Below are positions 1 to 7,024 of a DNA stretch of 27,323 bases, piece after piece. The notes below the pieces were generated by a model. The model did no database searches and had not been told where the DNA came from. It was given only the letters and a program-made list of their open reading frames with translations. Origin of the DNA: a virus; IMG/VR virus record IMGVR_UViG_3300046675_000146, positions 1-27,323 of that record. One strand, 5' to 3'. Positions within the stretch are counted from its first letter, which is position 1. Each line of letters opens with the position of its first letter. A program made the translations under genes and the position numbers.

Positions 1-33
1 TTCCTCGCCTCCGCCCTCGTCACCATCTCCTAA
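1..33 (+). CDS. 3' end of a capsid-module gene (partial)
   Basis: Only the last ten codons and a TAA stop are inside the window, in frame 1, ending in a short hydrophobic tail (residues ALVTIS). The stop overlaps a strong AAGGAG ribosome binding site for the next gene, as expected in a tightly packed late operon. By position, just before small head proteins and the connector genes, the major capsid protein is the most likely identity. The fragment itself is too short to show any family feature, so the product is inferred from gene order only. Confidence 0.5.
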   Translation, partial: FLASALVTIS

Positions 34-45
34 GGAGCCTGAATC

Positions 46-408
46 ATGGCACGCACCGCTGTACCTGTAACCGACCTGACCGCCGCGACCTCTGTCGCGG
101 ACCCGGCAGGCACGACCGCCGACCCGACGAACGGGCACACCATCACCGGTGTCCGCCCCGAAGTCCTCGCCATCCGGGTGAAGAACACCACCGGCGGGGC
201 GCTGAACGCGATCCTGCGCGCCGGCACGTTCCCGCTCGCCCCCGCCTCCGGGCAGGGCGACCTGACCGTGTCCGTGGGCGCCGGCGCGACCGTGTTCATC
301 TCCCCGGCCGAGTCCGCCCGCTACCTGCAGGCTGACGGCTCGATCAGCGTGGACCTGCAGGCCACGTTCACCGGCACGGTCACCGCGTTCAAGGTGAACC
401 GCCGCTGA
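46..408 (+). CDS. small head protein, possible capsid decoration protein
   Basis: A 120-residue protein rich in Ala, Thr, Gly and Val with no cysteine, membrane segment or signal peptide. Alternating hydrophobic and polar residues suggest an all-beta fold. It starts at the ATG that follows AAGGAG with an 8-base spacing and ends in TGATG, overlapping the next gene by one base. It lies between the end of the presumed major capsid gene and the connector genes, where actinobacterial siphoviruses often carry a small decoration or head-fibre protein. I do not recognise a named family, so the structural role is inferred from position, length and composition. It acts in the virion if this is right. 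Confidence 0.6.
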   Translation: MARTAVPVTDLTAATSVADPAGTTADPTNGHTITGVRPEVLAIRVKNTTGGALNAILRAGTFPLAPASGQGDLTVSVGAGATVFISPAESARYLQADGSISVDLQATFTGTVTAFKVNRR

Positions 409-734
409 TGGGCGACACGGTTCACATCCTCGGCGAGGGCGGGGGCATCTTCGAACTGTCCCTGCCCCTGCACGAGACGATCGCGGAGAAGCTCGCCAAG
501 GGCCACCTGCGCCGTGTCCAGCCGGACGGTACCCCGTACGTGGAGGGTGACCGGCCCGAGGGCGTCCCGTCCCTGCCGGAGTCCCGCCCCGCACTGAACG
601 CGGTCAAGGCCGAATGGGTCGGCTGGGCCGTGGTCCAGGGTCTCGCCCCGGATGATGCCGAGGCGCTGTCGAAGGCTGACCTGATCGAACGCTTCGGCCA
701 GCCCAAGGAAGAGCCGGAAACCCCGGCCGAGTAG
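408..734 (+). CDS. small head-region protein, unknown function
   Basis: A 108-residue acidic protein that starts in the TGATG overlap with the gene before it. The middle is Pro- and Glu-rich (about residues 33-60). Residues about 62-97 look helical, with a segment reading NAVKAEWVGWAVVQG and then KADLIERFG, reminiscent of the short helix-extended-helix ends seen on many small head proteins. The C-terminus is a Glu/Pro tail (PKEEPETPAE). Such proteins sit just before the head-to-tail adaptor in many actinobacteriophages, usually without a proven role. It may bind capsid or connector, but this is positional inference. A strong hairpin follows the stop. Confidence 0.6.
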   Translation: MGDTVHILGEGGGIFELSLPLHETIAEKLAKGHLRRVQPDGTPYVEGDRPEGVPSLPESRPALNAVKAEWVGWAVVQGLAPDDAEALSKADLIERFGQPKEEPETPAE

Positions 735-741
735 CACCACC

Positions 742-770
742 GCCGGCGGCGCACACCCTGCGCCGCCGGC
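742..770 (+). promoter_or_regulatory. perfect 12-bp RNA hairpin between head genes
   Basis: GCCGGCGGCGCA and TGCGCCGCCGGC form a perfect 12-bp inverted repeat around a 5-nt loop (CACCC). No T-run follows, so it is not a classical intrinsic terminator. An AGGAG ribosome binding site for the adaptor gene begins 13 bases downstream. It could be an mRNA processing or stability element that sets different expression on its two sides. Confidence 0.6.
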
Positions 771-794
771 ACCCCCACACTTTAGGAGCACCGC

Positions 795-1247
795 ATGGCT
801 GGCTTGTTCGGCAACTTCGTCGTCCCCGACGCCCTCGCCGCCCCGGCGGATCTCGCCGCCTGGACCGGCACCGCGGCCCCGGCGAACGCGGTGCCGTTGC
901 TGCGCTCCGCCACCACGCTGGTGCTTGCCGCGACGAAGGGCGCCTACTACGCCGTGGACCCGCTCACGGGGCTCGCGACCGACCCCGTCACGGCGAAGGT
1001 GCTCAATGACGTGACGTGCATCCAGGCCGCCGCGTGGGCCGCCCTCGGGGTTGACCCGCTCACCGGCGGCGTTGCGGTCGAAGGCGTCGAGTCCCAGACC
1101 GGCATCGGCTCGGCCCGCATCACCTACGCCGACGCCTCCCAGGCGTCCGCGGCGAAGGCGGCGTCCCTGACCGACCTCGTCCCCGAGGCGAAGATGCGCC
1201 TGTCCCAGAACAACCTGCTCGCCACGAACGTGTGGGTGTACGGGTGA
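795..1247 (+). CDS. head-to-tail adaptor (connector) protein
   Basis: A 150-residue mostly helical protein. The pattern of an N-terminal hydrophobic helix (PLLRSATTLVLAAT), a segment YYAVDPLTGLATDPVTAKV, a helix around CIQAAAWAALGVDP, and a C-terminal region ending in a helix (PEAKMRLSQNNLL) fits the gp6/gp15-like adaptor that docks under the portal ring. In this family the subunits form the first ring of the neck. The start is the ATG nine bases after AGGAG. The stop overlaps the stopper gene start by 4 bases (GTGA). The assignment rests on sequence pattern plus the order adaptor, stopper, tail completion, terminator. Confidence 0.75.
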   Translation: MAGLFGNFVVPDALAAPADLAAWTGTAAPANAVPLLRSATTLVLAATKGAYYAVDPLTGLATDPVTAKVLNDVTCIQAAAWAALGVDPLTGGVAVEGVESQTGIGSARITYADASQASAAKAASLTDLVPEAKMRLSQNNLLATNVWVYG

Positions 1248-1561
1248 GGGGCATCGGGCGGTTCTTCGTGCACACCGTCACCGTGGAGACACGGACCGGG
1301 ACCGGCGCGGCCGGGGACGTGTACGCCGCCCCAGTCACCGTGTCCGGCTTCCTCGAAGGGAAGGTCCAGCTCGTCCGGGATGCCACCGGGCAGGAGGTCA
1401 CCGCGAACTCCACCCTCTACTGCGCCGTGGCCGACGGGGCACGCTTCACCCCCGACACGAAAGTCACCACCGGCGGGCGCGTGTCGAGAGTCATCTCGCA
1501 GAACATCAACGACGCCCCCGGCCTGAACCTCCCCGACCACGCCGAAATCTACCTCAAGTAA
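1244..1561 (+). CDS. head-to-tail stopper
   Basis: I chose the GTG at 1244, which forms a 4-base GTGA overlap with the adaptor stop and gives 105 residues. An upstream in-frame GTG at 1232 is possible but has no better ribosome binding site. The protein has the stopper pattern: an opening HTVTVETRTG strand, a conserved LVRDATGQEV stretch, a middle loop on DGARFTPDTKVT, and a closing strand with PDHAEIYL. Stoppers form the second neck ring, close the DNA channel after packaging and join the head to the finished tail. Gene order on both sides supports this. The end is a TAATG overlap. Confidence 0.75.
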   Translation: MRGIGRFFVHTVTVETRTGTGAAGDVYAAPVTVSGFLEGKVQLVRDATGQEVTANSTLYCAVADGARFTPDTKVTTGGRVSRVISQNINDAPGLNLPDHAEIYLK

Positions 1562-1893
1562 TGGGCGAGACATTCAGCATCCACCTTGACGAGGTCACCG
1601 ACGCGGTCCTCGCCGCCATCCCCGCCGCCAGCTTCAAGGCCATGACGCACGTCCACGGCGTGGCGGTCAACCGGACCCCGCTGCAGGACGGCAACCTCCG
1701 GGGCGAGTCCTACGTGGAGAGCACCCCGGCTGGGGCGGACATCGTCTACCCCGGGCCGTACGCGAGATGGCAGCACTATGAAATCCTGCGGCACGACGTC
1801 GGGGAGCGGCTCTACCTCACCACCTCCGTGGTGCAGGAAACCCCCAAGGTCATCGAAATACTGGCCCAAGAATTACGCAAGGTCATTGAGTAG
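1561..1893 (+). CDS. neck/tail completion protein (HK97 gp10 or minor capsid type)
   Basis: A 110-residue protein starting in the TAATG overlap. It shows the usual order of this family: an N-terminal helix (TDAVLAAIPAASFKAM), the motif RTPLQDGNLRGESYVE (normally P-x-D-x-G-x-L-R followed by a beta strand), then VYPGPYARWQHYEIL and a C-terminal helix. Proteins like this sit in the neck between the stopper and the tail terminator of siphoviruses. Its neighbours are exactly those genes. The family is well recognised, but the exact structural position of the protein varies between phages. Virion component or assembly factor. Confidence 0.7.
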   Translation: MGETFSIHLDEVTDAVLAAIPAASFKAMTHVHGVAVNRTPLQDGNLRGESYVESTPAGADIVYPGPYARWQHYEILRHDVGERLYLTTSVVQETPKVIEILAQELRKVIE

Positions 1894-1905
1894 GATGGGG
1901 AGCGT

Positions 1906-2358
1906 ATGAGCTACGAAAAAGACCTGCTCACCGGGATAGCGCAGATGATCTCGGATTCGTCGATTGCCGTGTACCGGCCCGTCGGCGCATACGACCCTGC
2001 CGAGAACGCTATCGTGTTCGGCGACTACCCGACATCACCCGACACCTGCGTGGTCCTGAACTACACCCCCGTCACGGATGCGACCATGATCCCGATGGGC
2101 CGGGGCATCCTCGAAGTCCACTGCCGCGGAGCACAGGGCGACCCGTTCGGAGCGACCGAACCCGCCGTCGCGATCTTTGAGCTCCTGCACGGGATGCGGA
2201 ACCAGCCCTTCGGGACGGCGAACGTCATCCAGCTCCTGCGGGACCACACCGCCCCGCTGGAGCAGGACACCTCCCGCCGGTCCAAGCGGGTCGACATCTA
2301 CTTCGTGGACGTCGACGCACCCCCGACCGCCAACCGCCCCGACGGCGGGGAATGGTGA
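1906..2358 (+). CDS. tail terminator protein
   Basis: A 150-residue protein with a GGGGAG ribosome binding site just upstream of the ATG. It has the mixed alpha/beta pattern of phage tail terminators and 'minor capsid 3' type proteins: an N-terminal helix (DLLTGIAQMIS), a central strand ending MGRGILEVHCRG, a helix around AVAIFELLHGM, and a final strand RVDIYFVDV. Tail terminators form the ring that stops tube polymerisation and docks to the head. This is the last neck gene before the inserted lipoprotein cassette. Normally the tail tube gene follows directly, so the following 480 bases interrupt a conserved order. Confidence 0.7.
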   Translation: MSYEKDLLTGIAQMISDSSIAVYRPVGAYDPAENAIVFGDYPTSPDTCVVLNYTPVTDATMIPMGRGILEVHCRGAQGDPFGATEPAVAIFELLHGMRNQPFGTANVIQLLRDHTAPLEQDTSRRSKRVDIYFVDVDAPPTANRPDGGEW

Positions 2359-2382
2359 CTATTAAAACGCGGCCTTCCTCGG

Positions 2383-2394
2383 TACGATGAACCC
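2383..2394 (+). promoter_or_regulatory. leaderless promoter of the lipoprotein cassette
   Basis: The hexamer TACGAT (TANNNT -10 type) lies at 2383-2388, exactly six bases before the ATG at 2395, so transcription would start at or next to the start codon. No Shine-Dalgarno sequence is present, which fits a leaderless mRNA of the kind common in actinobacteria. The surrounding stretch (2358-2395) is less GC-rich than its flanks. No convincing -35 box is seen at the usual distance. Confidence 0.6.
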
Positions 2395-2712
2395 ATGAAG
2401 AAACTTTGGGGGACACTCGCCGCGCTTACACTCCTGACGGGATGCGCCGCAACCCCTAACCCGGCGCCATCACCCACACCGGATGACAGCATCTTCCTTT
2501 CCCAGTACCGGGAACGGTTCCCAGGCGGCACGGACGCCGGCGGCATCCGGATCGGCAAAAGCATCTGCGACGACTACCGGGCCGGTACCACGTTCGCCGG
2601 GGAAGTCGCGTACATCATGGCCCAAAACTCGGCCATCACCGCAGCCAACGCCGGCTTCCTCATCGGCGCCTCGACTGCGACGTACTGCCCGGAGTTCAAC
2701 AACCGGCACTAA
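2395..2712 (+). CDS. DUF732-like lipoprotein, likely lysogenic-conversion (moron) gene
   Basis: A 105-residue secreted lipoprotein. Residues 1-17 are a type II signal peptide: two Lys, a hydrophobic stretch, and the lipobox LTGC with the lipidated Cys17. A short Pro/Thr/Ser linker follows (residues 19-30). The rest fits the small actinobacterial DUF732 domain, with two cysteines (58 and 98) in the contexts SICDDY and YCPEF that could form a disulphide. It would sit on the outer face of the host membrane. It has its own leaderless promoter and its own terminators, unlike the genes around it. This structure suggests expression from the prophage, for example superinfection exclusion or another change of the host surface. 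That role is inference. Confidence 0.75.
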   Translation: MKKLWGTLAALTLLTGCAATPNPAPSPTPDDSIFLSQYRERFPGGTDAGGIRIGKSICDDYRAGTTFAGEVAYIMAQNSAITAANAGFLIGASTATYCPEFNNRH

Positions 2713-2732
2713 CCCAGACCCATAACTGAATA

Positions 2733-2758
2733 GAGGCCCCCGCCGCCACGGGGGCCTC
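2733..2758 (+). terminator. strong hairpin after the lipoprotein gene
   Basis: GAGGCCCCCG and CGGGGGCCTC form a perfect 10-bp stem around a 6-nt loop, 20 bases after the stop codon. There is no T-run directly after it, so it may act with the next hairpin as a double terminator or protect the 3' end. Confidence 0.55.
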
Positions 2759-2776
2759 ACTCGTTCCACCCCTTCT

Positions 2777-2804
2777 AGCCTCACGAACCCGTGGGGCTTT
2801 TTTT
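2777..2804 (+). terminator. intrinsic terminator closing the lipoprotein cassette
   Basis: AGCCTCACG and CGTGGGGCT pair over 9 bp (one T-G wobble) with a 4-nt loop, followed by seven Ts (2798-2804). This is a textbook Rho-independent terminator on the forward strand. It lies between neck and tail tube genes, so full-length late transcription would have to read through it or restart. Confidence 0.8.
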
Positions 2805-2838
2805 GTACCCAAAATCAGCCCCGTAGGAGGCACCCCGA

Positions 2839-3540
2839 ATGTCAGTTTCCCTTGCCCGCCGCTTCAAGGTGGACGTATCCACCGACGGCACCACCTGGCT
2901 GCCCTTCAAGGGCATGCAGGACTTCTCCCCCAAGGAGAACTCCACCACCCAGTCCACCGCGACGTACGACAACGCCGGGTACGACTCCTTCGAGAAGACC
3001 CTCACCGCGTGGGAAGTCACCATCAAGGCCAACCGCCCCACCACGGCGGGCGTGTTCGACCCGGGCCAGGAGCTTGTCCGGGCCGCGCAGTTCCAGTTCG
3101 GCGATCAGGCCCGCGTGTACATCCGCTGGTATGACCGCAACGGCGCCGCCGGGGCGAAGTCCGGCCGGGCACTGGTGGACTGGAACCAGTCCAAGACCGG
3201 TGTCGCGGACGTTGAGGAGGTCACCGCGTCCTTCAAGGGCGACGGCGTCCTCTCCGACATCTCCAACCCGTACGCTGCCGCCGCGGTCCCGGTGATCGCC
3301 TCCGCGACCCCGTCCGGTGCCTCCGTGGGCCAGCTCGTCCGGATCACGGGCGCGAACTTCACCGGCACCATCTCCACCACGGGCGTCAAGTTCGGTGCGG
3401 TCAACGCCACGACCTGGGACGTCATCTCCGACTCCCTTATCGAGGCTGTCGTCCCGGCCGGCACCGCTGGTGCGGCGAACATCACGGTCACGAACGCCGC
3501 CGGCGTCTCGACCGCGTTCTCCTATGTCCGGGGTGCGTAG
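2839..3540 (+). CDS. major tail protein with C-terminal IPT/TIG Ig-like domain
   Basis: A 233-residue protein with a very strong AGGAGG ribosome binding site (2825-2830), as expected for an abundant virion protein. Residues 1 to about 145 form the tail tube domain, opening with ARRFKVDVSTDGTTWLPFKGM, a pattern typical of actinophage tube proteins. From about residue 150 to the end there is an added Ig-like domain of the IPT/TIG type, seen in the stretch GQLVRITGANFTG, KFGAVNATTW and the closing strand ANITVTNAAGVST. Such add-on domains decorate the outside of the tube and may bind the cell surface weakly. It comes right before the tail assembly chaperones, the standard order. Confidence 0.85.
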   Translation: MSVSLARRFKVDVSTDGTTWLPFKGMQDFSPKENSTTQSTATYDNAGYDSFEKTLTAWEVTIKANRPTTAGVFDPGQELVRAAQFQFGDQARVYIRWYDRNGAAGAKSGRALVDWNQSKTGVADVEEVTASFKGDGVLSDISNPYAAAAVPVIASATPSGASVGQLVRITGANFTGTISTTGVKFGAVNATTWDVISDSLIEAVVPAGTAGAANITVTNAAGVSTAFSYVRGA

Positions 3541-3547
3541 TTAGTTA

Positions 3548-3637
3548 GCCCCCAAGACCCGGGGGCGGGTTGCGTGAGAGTGGCCCGCCCCCGCACCACC
3601 CCAACTCTCACACCTCACTCTCACAAAGGACTCTCAC
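3548..3637 (+). promoter_or_regulatory. structured leader of the tail chaperone mRNA, possible RNA switch
   Basis: GGGGGCGGG (3561-3569) can pair perfectly with CCCGCCCCC (3584-3592), or its first part with GCCCCC (3548-3553), so two exclusive hairpins are possible. The 14-nt loop of the first contains GTGAGAGT (3574-3581). Its exact complement ACTCTCAC occurs three times downstream, at 3604-3611, 3617-3624 and 3630-3637, with a precise 13-nt period. The third copy lies between the AAAGGA ribosome binding site (3625-3630) and the ATG at 3639. Pairing of the loop with that copy would mask initiation, while pairing with the first would leave it open. The regulatory role is inference from this layout. 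Confidence 0.5.
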
Positions 3638-3638
3638 C

Positions 3639-4097
3639 ATGGCTTTGCGCCCTTACGAAGACATCATCGGCCCCCTGATCATCCCGGTCCGCGGCAAGGA
3701 ATACACCCTGCCCACTATCTCCCTCCAGGACGGGCTGAGGATTCACGCCGCCGCATCCAAAGGCGAAGACCTCTCCCTCAACGAACTCACCGAAATCATC
3801 CTCGGCGACGCGAAAGACGCGATGCTCGCCGACGGCGTCCCCCCATCCGTGGTCGACCGTGCCCTCTGGGCGGGCATCGCCGACTTCCAAGCGGGCCGCG
3901 AAAAGGCAGAGCAGGTCTGGGAGCACGGCGTCCCAAAAGAAGTGCTGGAGGAACTGGCAACAGTCCTTCAGGCCCAGATGACCCCCACGGACGCGGCGAC
4001 TACGACGCCGCCACCGGCCTCTGGGACTGGTACGAACGCCCCGAAGACACCGGCACCCCGGTCGCGTGGGAAGAAATCCTCACCCACCACACCCTGA
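3639..4097 (+). CDS. tail assembly chaperone, short form (G-type)
   Basis: A 152-residue protein read without frameshifting. I chose the ATG at 3639 because it has AAAGGA eight bases upstream and opens with the typical MALRPYEDIIGP. A longer frame from 3570 would run through the leader hairpin. The protein is mainly helical (SLQDGLRIHAAASKG, LNELTEIILGDAKDAML, DRALWAGIADFQAG), as in siphovirus G proteins, which coat the tape measure and recruit tube subunits and are absent from the virion. After the slippery site at codons 99-100 the zero frame runs into a low-complexity Thr/Pro/Ala tail, as expected for a frame not under strong selection. Confidence 0.85.
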   Translation: MALRPYEDIIGPLIIPVRGKEYTLPTISLQDGLRIHAAASKGEDLSLNELTEIILGDAKDAMLADGVPPSVVDRALWAGIADFQAGREKAEQVWEHGVPKEVLEELATVLQAQMTPTDAATTTPPPASGTGTNAPKTPAPRSRGKKSSPTTP

Positions 4098-4255
4098 TCG
4101 TCGCGGACTTCGCCTCCGAGTACGGAATCCGCCTCCACCGCGAAAGCATCTCATGGGCCGAGTTCCGCGACTTTGTTAATGGTCTCCTGCACTCGGATTC
4201 CAGGCTGTGGCGCGCCCTCCGACCCGACGACGAACCGACACAGCAGGGAGAGTAA
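3639..4255 (+). CDS. tail assembly chaperone, -1 frameshift fusion (G-T type)
   Basis: A second reading frame, in the -1 phase relative to the gene starting at 3639, is open from the slippery site to a TAA at 4253-4255, three bases before the tape measure start. Slippage at 3932-3938 gives a fusion of about 205 residues: 100 from the short form and 105 new ones. The new part has a Gly-rich linker and then a segment typical of T proteins (GLWDWYERP, WAEFRDFVNGLL, SRLWRALRP). There is no good independent start for it, which supports synthesis by frameshift. In lambda the G:GT ratio sets correct tail assembly. Confidence 0.8.
3932..3938 (+). promoter_or_regulatory. programmed -1 frameshift slippery site CCCAAAA
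   Basis: In the zero frame the bases read C CCA AAA, an exact X-XXY-YYZ heptamer. Both tRNAs can re-pair after a one-base backward slip (CCA to CCC, AAA to AAA). The -1 frame is open from here to the tape measure gene. I found no other canonical heptamer in the overlap of the two frames. Confidence 0.8.
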
Positions 4256-4258
4256 CCC

Positions 4259-7024
4259 ATGAGCGGGCCCACCACCACCGGCAGCATCGACGCGAAACTC
4301 ACCGTTGACGACTCCGACTTCAAGCGGGGCATGGACGAAGCGAAGGTCCAGGCCAAAGAGGTCGGAGCGCTCGAACCAACGGTCAAGGTCGACGCGAACG
4401 TCGGGTCCGCCATTGCGAAGCTGGACGAAGTTGCCGTCGCGGAGCGCCGCTTGGAAGTGGCGCAGCGGCAGGCGGCGAACTCGGCGTCTACCGCCTACAT
4501 AGCCTACGAACGCTTGAACGCGATGAAGGAAAAGGGGGGCCGCACCGATCTTCAGCTCGCGGCCGCCACGGAGGCATCGGCCCGCGCTGACCGGAACGCG
4601 GAAGCGTCCGAGAAGCGGCTCATCGTCGCCACGGAGGCGCTGAACGCGGTCAAGGCCGAAGCGATCCGCAAAACCCAGGAACAGGCCCTCGCGAACGAGG
4701 AAGAAACCGCTTCCACAAACCGTTCCACGCAGGCGAACAAGCAGCGCATCGCCGGGTGGCAGATCCTGGTCGCACTCGCCCCGGCGCTCCTTGGGCCGGC
4801 GGCGGCGATTACTGGCGCCGCTGTCGGGCTTGGCGCCGCGTTCGGCGTAGCAGGCGTTGCCGGCGTCCTGGCCATCAAGGGCATCAAGGACGAGATGGCG
4901 TCAGGTAGCGCGGCAGGCAATGTCTACGCCGCCGGGCTGTCCACCCTGAAGGGTGATCTTGACTCCCTCGCGGGGACCTCCGCGAACGCGATGCTGTTCT
5001 CATTCAACAAATCTGTTGGCGACATCAACCAGGCCATGCCGTTCCTAACCACCATGGTCGGGACCGCGTCCGCAGCCCTCGGCACCATGGGGAACACCGC
5101 CCTGCGCGGGGTCCTGAACGGGCTCCAGACCATGAACCCGCTCCTGCAGGCCGGTGAGGCCGAACTGTCCAAGTTTGTGACTTGGCTGTTCAGCTTCAAC
5201 GGAACGAACGGGTTCACCGAGTTCATCAACTACTCCATCGACAACCTGCCCTCCGTGATGCACCTGATTGAGAATCTGGTCATCACGGCGGGGCGGATCC
5301 TGTCAGCTTTTGCCCCGCTCGGGCCGGTCGTCATTGGTGTTCTTAATGGCATCACGGATGTACTGAATGGTTTCCCGTTGCCGGTCCTCGCCGGGATCGT
5401 CACTGCCGGAACCCTGATCGGGCCCGCCTTGCGGCTGGCGTTCGCCCCCGGCGTGTCGGCCCTCATCGTCTCCGTCGGTGAGGCGATGGGCTTCGCCGGG
5501 GTCATGGCGAACCTCGCAGTCCCCGTCGTTGGCATCCTGACCGCGGCCCTCGCCGGCGTTGCCGTCATGTCCGTCACCTCGGCGATGTCAACGAACGCCC
5601 AGGCTGACGCGACCAGGAGCGCGACCGAAGCAGCCCAGAACTATGCGACGGCGTTGCAGCAGGACAACGACGCTATCGGCGAGAACGTCCGCCGCGTGGC
5701 GGCCAAGGCCTTGCAGGACTCCGGCGCACTTGCCGCAGCCAAGACGCTCGGCATCGAAATGGGCACCGTCACCGACGCCGCGACAGGCAACAGCGCCGCC
5801 ATGGCTAAGGTCCAAGGCATCATGACCGCCGTGTCTGGCGCCTGGGGTGACGCTGTGGCGTCCGGCCGGAAGATCCCGGGGGTGCTGCAGGATCAGTTCA
5901 ACGCCATGCAGGTCCTGTACCCGGCGCTGGGTTTGCAGTCGCAGGCTCTCGGTGACGCGAAGGTCAAACAGGATGAACTCGCGGCAGCGTCGCGAGGGCA
6001 AAACACGGCCACGGCGCAGCTCGCGGCGTCCTACGGGACCACCGTCGCAGGGCTCCAGTCCGCACAGGCAGCCGAGGAAAAGACGGGCCAGTCCACCGCT
6101 GACACGACGCTCAAGATGCAGTTGCAGAACGACGCGGCTGGCTTGCTGAAGATGACGCTCGATGGCCTGAACGGCAAGGCAATCTCCGCCGCGCAGGCGC
6201 AGAACGCGTTCGATTCGTCACTGGCAAACATGGGCACCCATGTCGACAAAGTCGGCAAGCAGATTACATTCACCACGGCCAACATCGGGGACATGTCCGC
6301 GGCATCTGTCGCCTTGCGGGGCCAGCTCAACGGGCAGGTCTCCAACCTCATGCAGGTCGTGGAGGCCAATGGCGGTCTGGCGAACTCGACGGGCAAGGCC
6401 CGCGAGCAGATGGTTACCATGCGCCAGCAGATCATCGACAACGCGGTCGCCCACGGGGTCGACAAGGATGCCGTCACGGCGTACATCGACAAGCTCATGG
6501 CCGTCCCGGCATCCGTCCCGCCGACGAAACTTGACGTGGACAATGCCGCGGCGAACGCCAAGATCGCGTACACGAAGTTCCTGCTCGACTCCCTGCGGAG
6601 CAAGACAATTTTCGTGGACGTGCAACGCTCCGATTCGGTGAATACCGGTTTGGGTGACGCGAAGGGCTCCGACAAGGTCACCGCGCACGCGACGGGCGGG
6701 CGGATCAACTATCTGGCCTCCGGCGGCGTCCCGGACTTCAAGCCGGTCGGCACGGACACAGTCCCGGCGATGCTCACCCCGGACGAGTTCGTCATGAAGC
6801 GCGCCTCGGCGTCGTCCATCGGGTACGACACCCTGGACTACATGAACCGGACCGGGCAACTCCCGCCCACCGGGCAAGCCCAGCAGGGCGGGCCGGTCAC
6901 GGTGAACCTGATCCTGGACGGCAAGATCATCGACACCCGCATCGTGGACCTCGCCGCAGGGGTCGCCGACCAGCGCATCCACGCCGCCGACACCAGTGTG
7001 CAGTACCAACGGAGGGGACGCTAA
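4259..7024 (+). CDS. tape measure protein
   Basis: By far the longest gene in the window (921 residues), in the standard place after the chaperones. Residues about 70-150 are strongly helical and charged, likely coiled coil. Hydrophobic blocks lie at about 165-210, 340-390 and 405-440 (for example VGLGAAFGVAGVAGVLAIKG) and fit membrane-inserting segments used during DNA injection. The long Ala/Gln/Asn-rich helical middle sets tail length in this family. The C-terminus has the common actinophage pattern ATGGRINYLASGGVPDF followed by DEFVMKRASA. No lytic domain is visible. No clear Shine-Dalgarno is seen next to the ATG. The stop is immediately followed by the next ATG. Confidence 0.92.
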   Translation: MSGPTTTGSIDAKLTVDDSDFKRGMDEAKVQAKEVGALEPTVKVDANVGSAIAKLDEVAVAERRLEVAQRQAANSASTAYIAYERLNAMKEKGGRTDLQLAAATEASARADRNAEASEKRLIVATEALNAVKAEAIRKTQEQALANEEETASTNRSTQANKQRIAGWQILVALAPALLGPAAAITGAAVGLGAAFGVAGVAGVLAIKGIKDEMASGSAAGNVYAAGLSTLKGDLDSLAGTSANAMLFSFNKSVGDINQAMPFLTTMVGTASAALGTMGNTALRGVLNGLQTMNPLLQAGEAELSKFVTWLFSFNGTNGFTEFINYSIDNLPSVMHLIENLVITAGRILSAFAPLGPVVIGVLNGITDVLNGFPLPVLAGIVTAGTLIGPALRLAFAPGVSALIVSVGEAMGFAGVMANLAVPVVGILTAALAGVAVMSVTSAMSTNAQADATRSATEAAQNYATALQQDNDAIGENVRRVAAKALQDSGALAAAKTLGIEMGTVTDAATGNSAAMAKVQGIMTAVSGAWGDAVASGRKIPGVLQDQFNAMQVLYPALGLQSQALGDAKVKQDELAAASRGQNTATAQLAASYGTTVAGLQSAQAAEEKTGQSTADTTLKMQLQNDAAGLLKMTLDGLNGKAISAAQAQNAFDSSLANMGTHVDKVGKQITFTTANIGDMSAASVALRGQLNGQVSNLMQVVEANGGLANSTGKAREQMVTMRQQIIDNAVAHGVDKDAVTAYIDKLMAVPASVPPTKLDVDNAAANAKIAYTKFLLDSLRSKTIFVDVQRSDSVNTGLGDAKGSDKVTAHATGGRINYLASGGVPDFKPVGTDTVPAMLTPDEFVMKRASASSIGYDTLDYMNRTGQLPPTGQAQQGGPVTVNLILDGKIIDTRIVDLAAGVADQRIHAADTSVQYQRRGR

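Noticed and set aside
3570-3638. Upstream start of the tail chaperone gene
   Set aside because: The 23 extra residues are His/Ser/Thr/Pro-rich and come from the hairpin and repeat leader. The ATG at 3639 has the ribosome binding site and the typical N-terminus.
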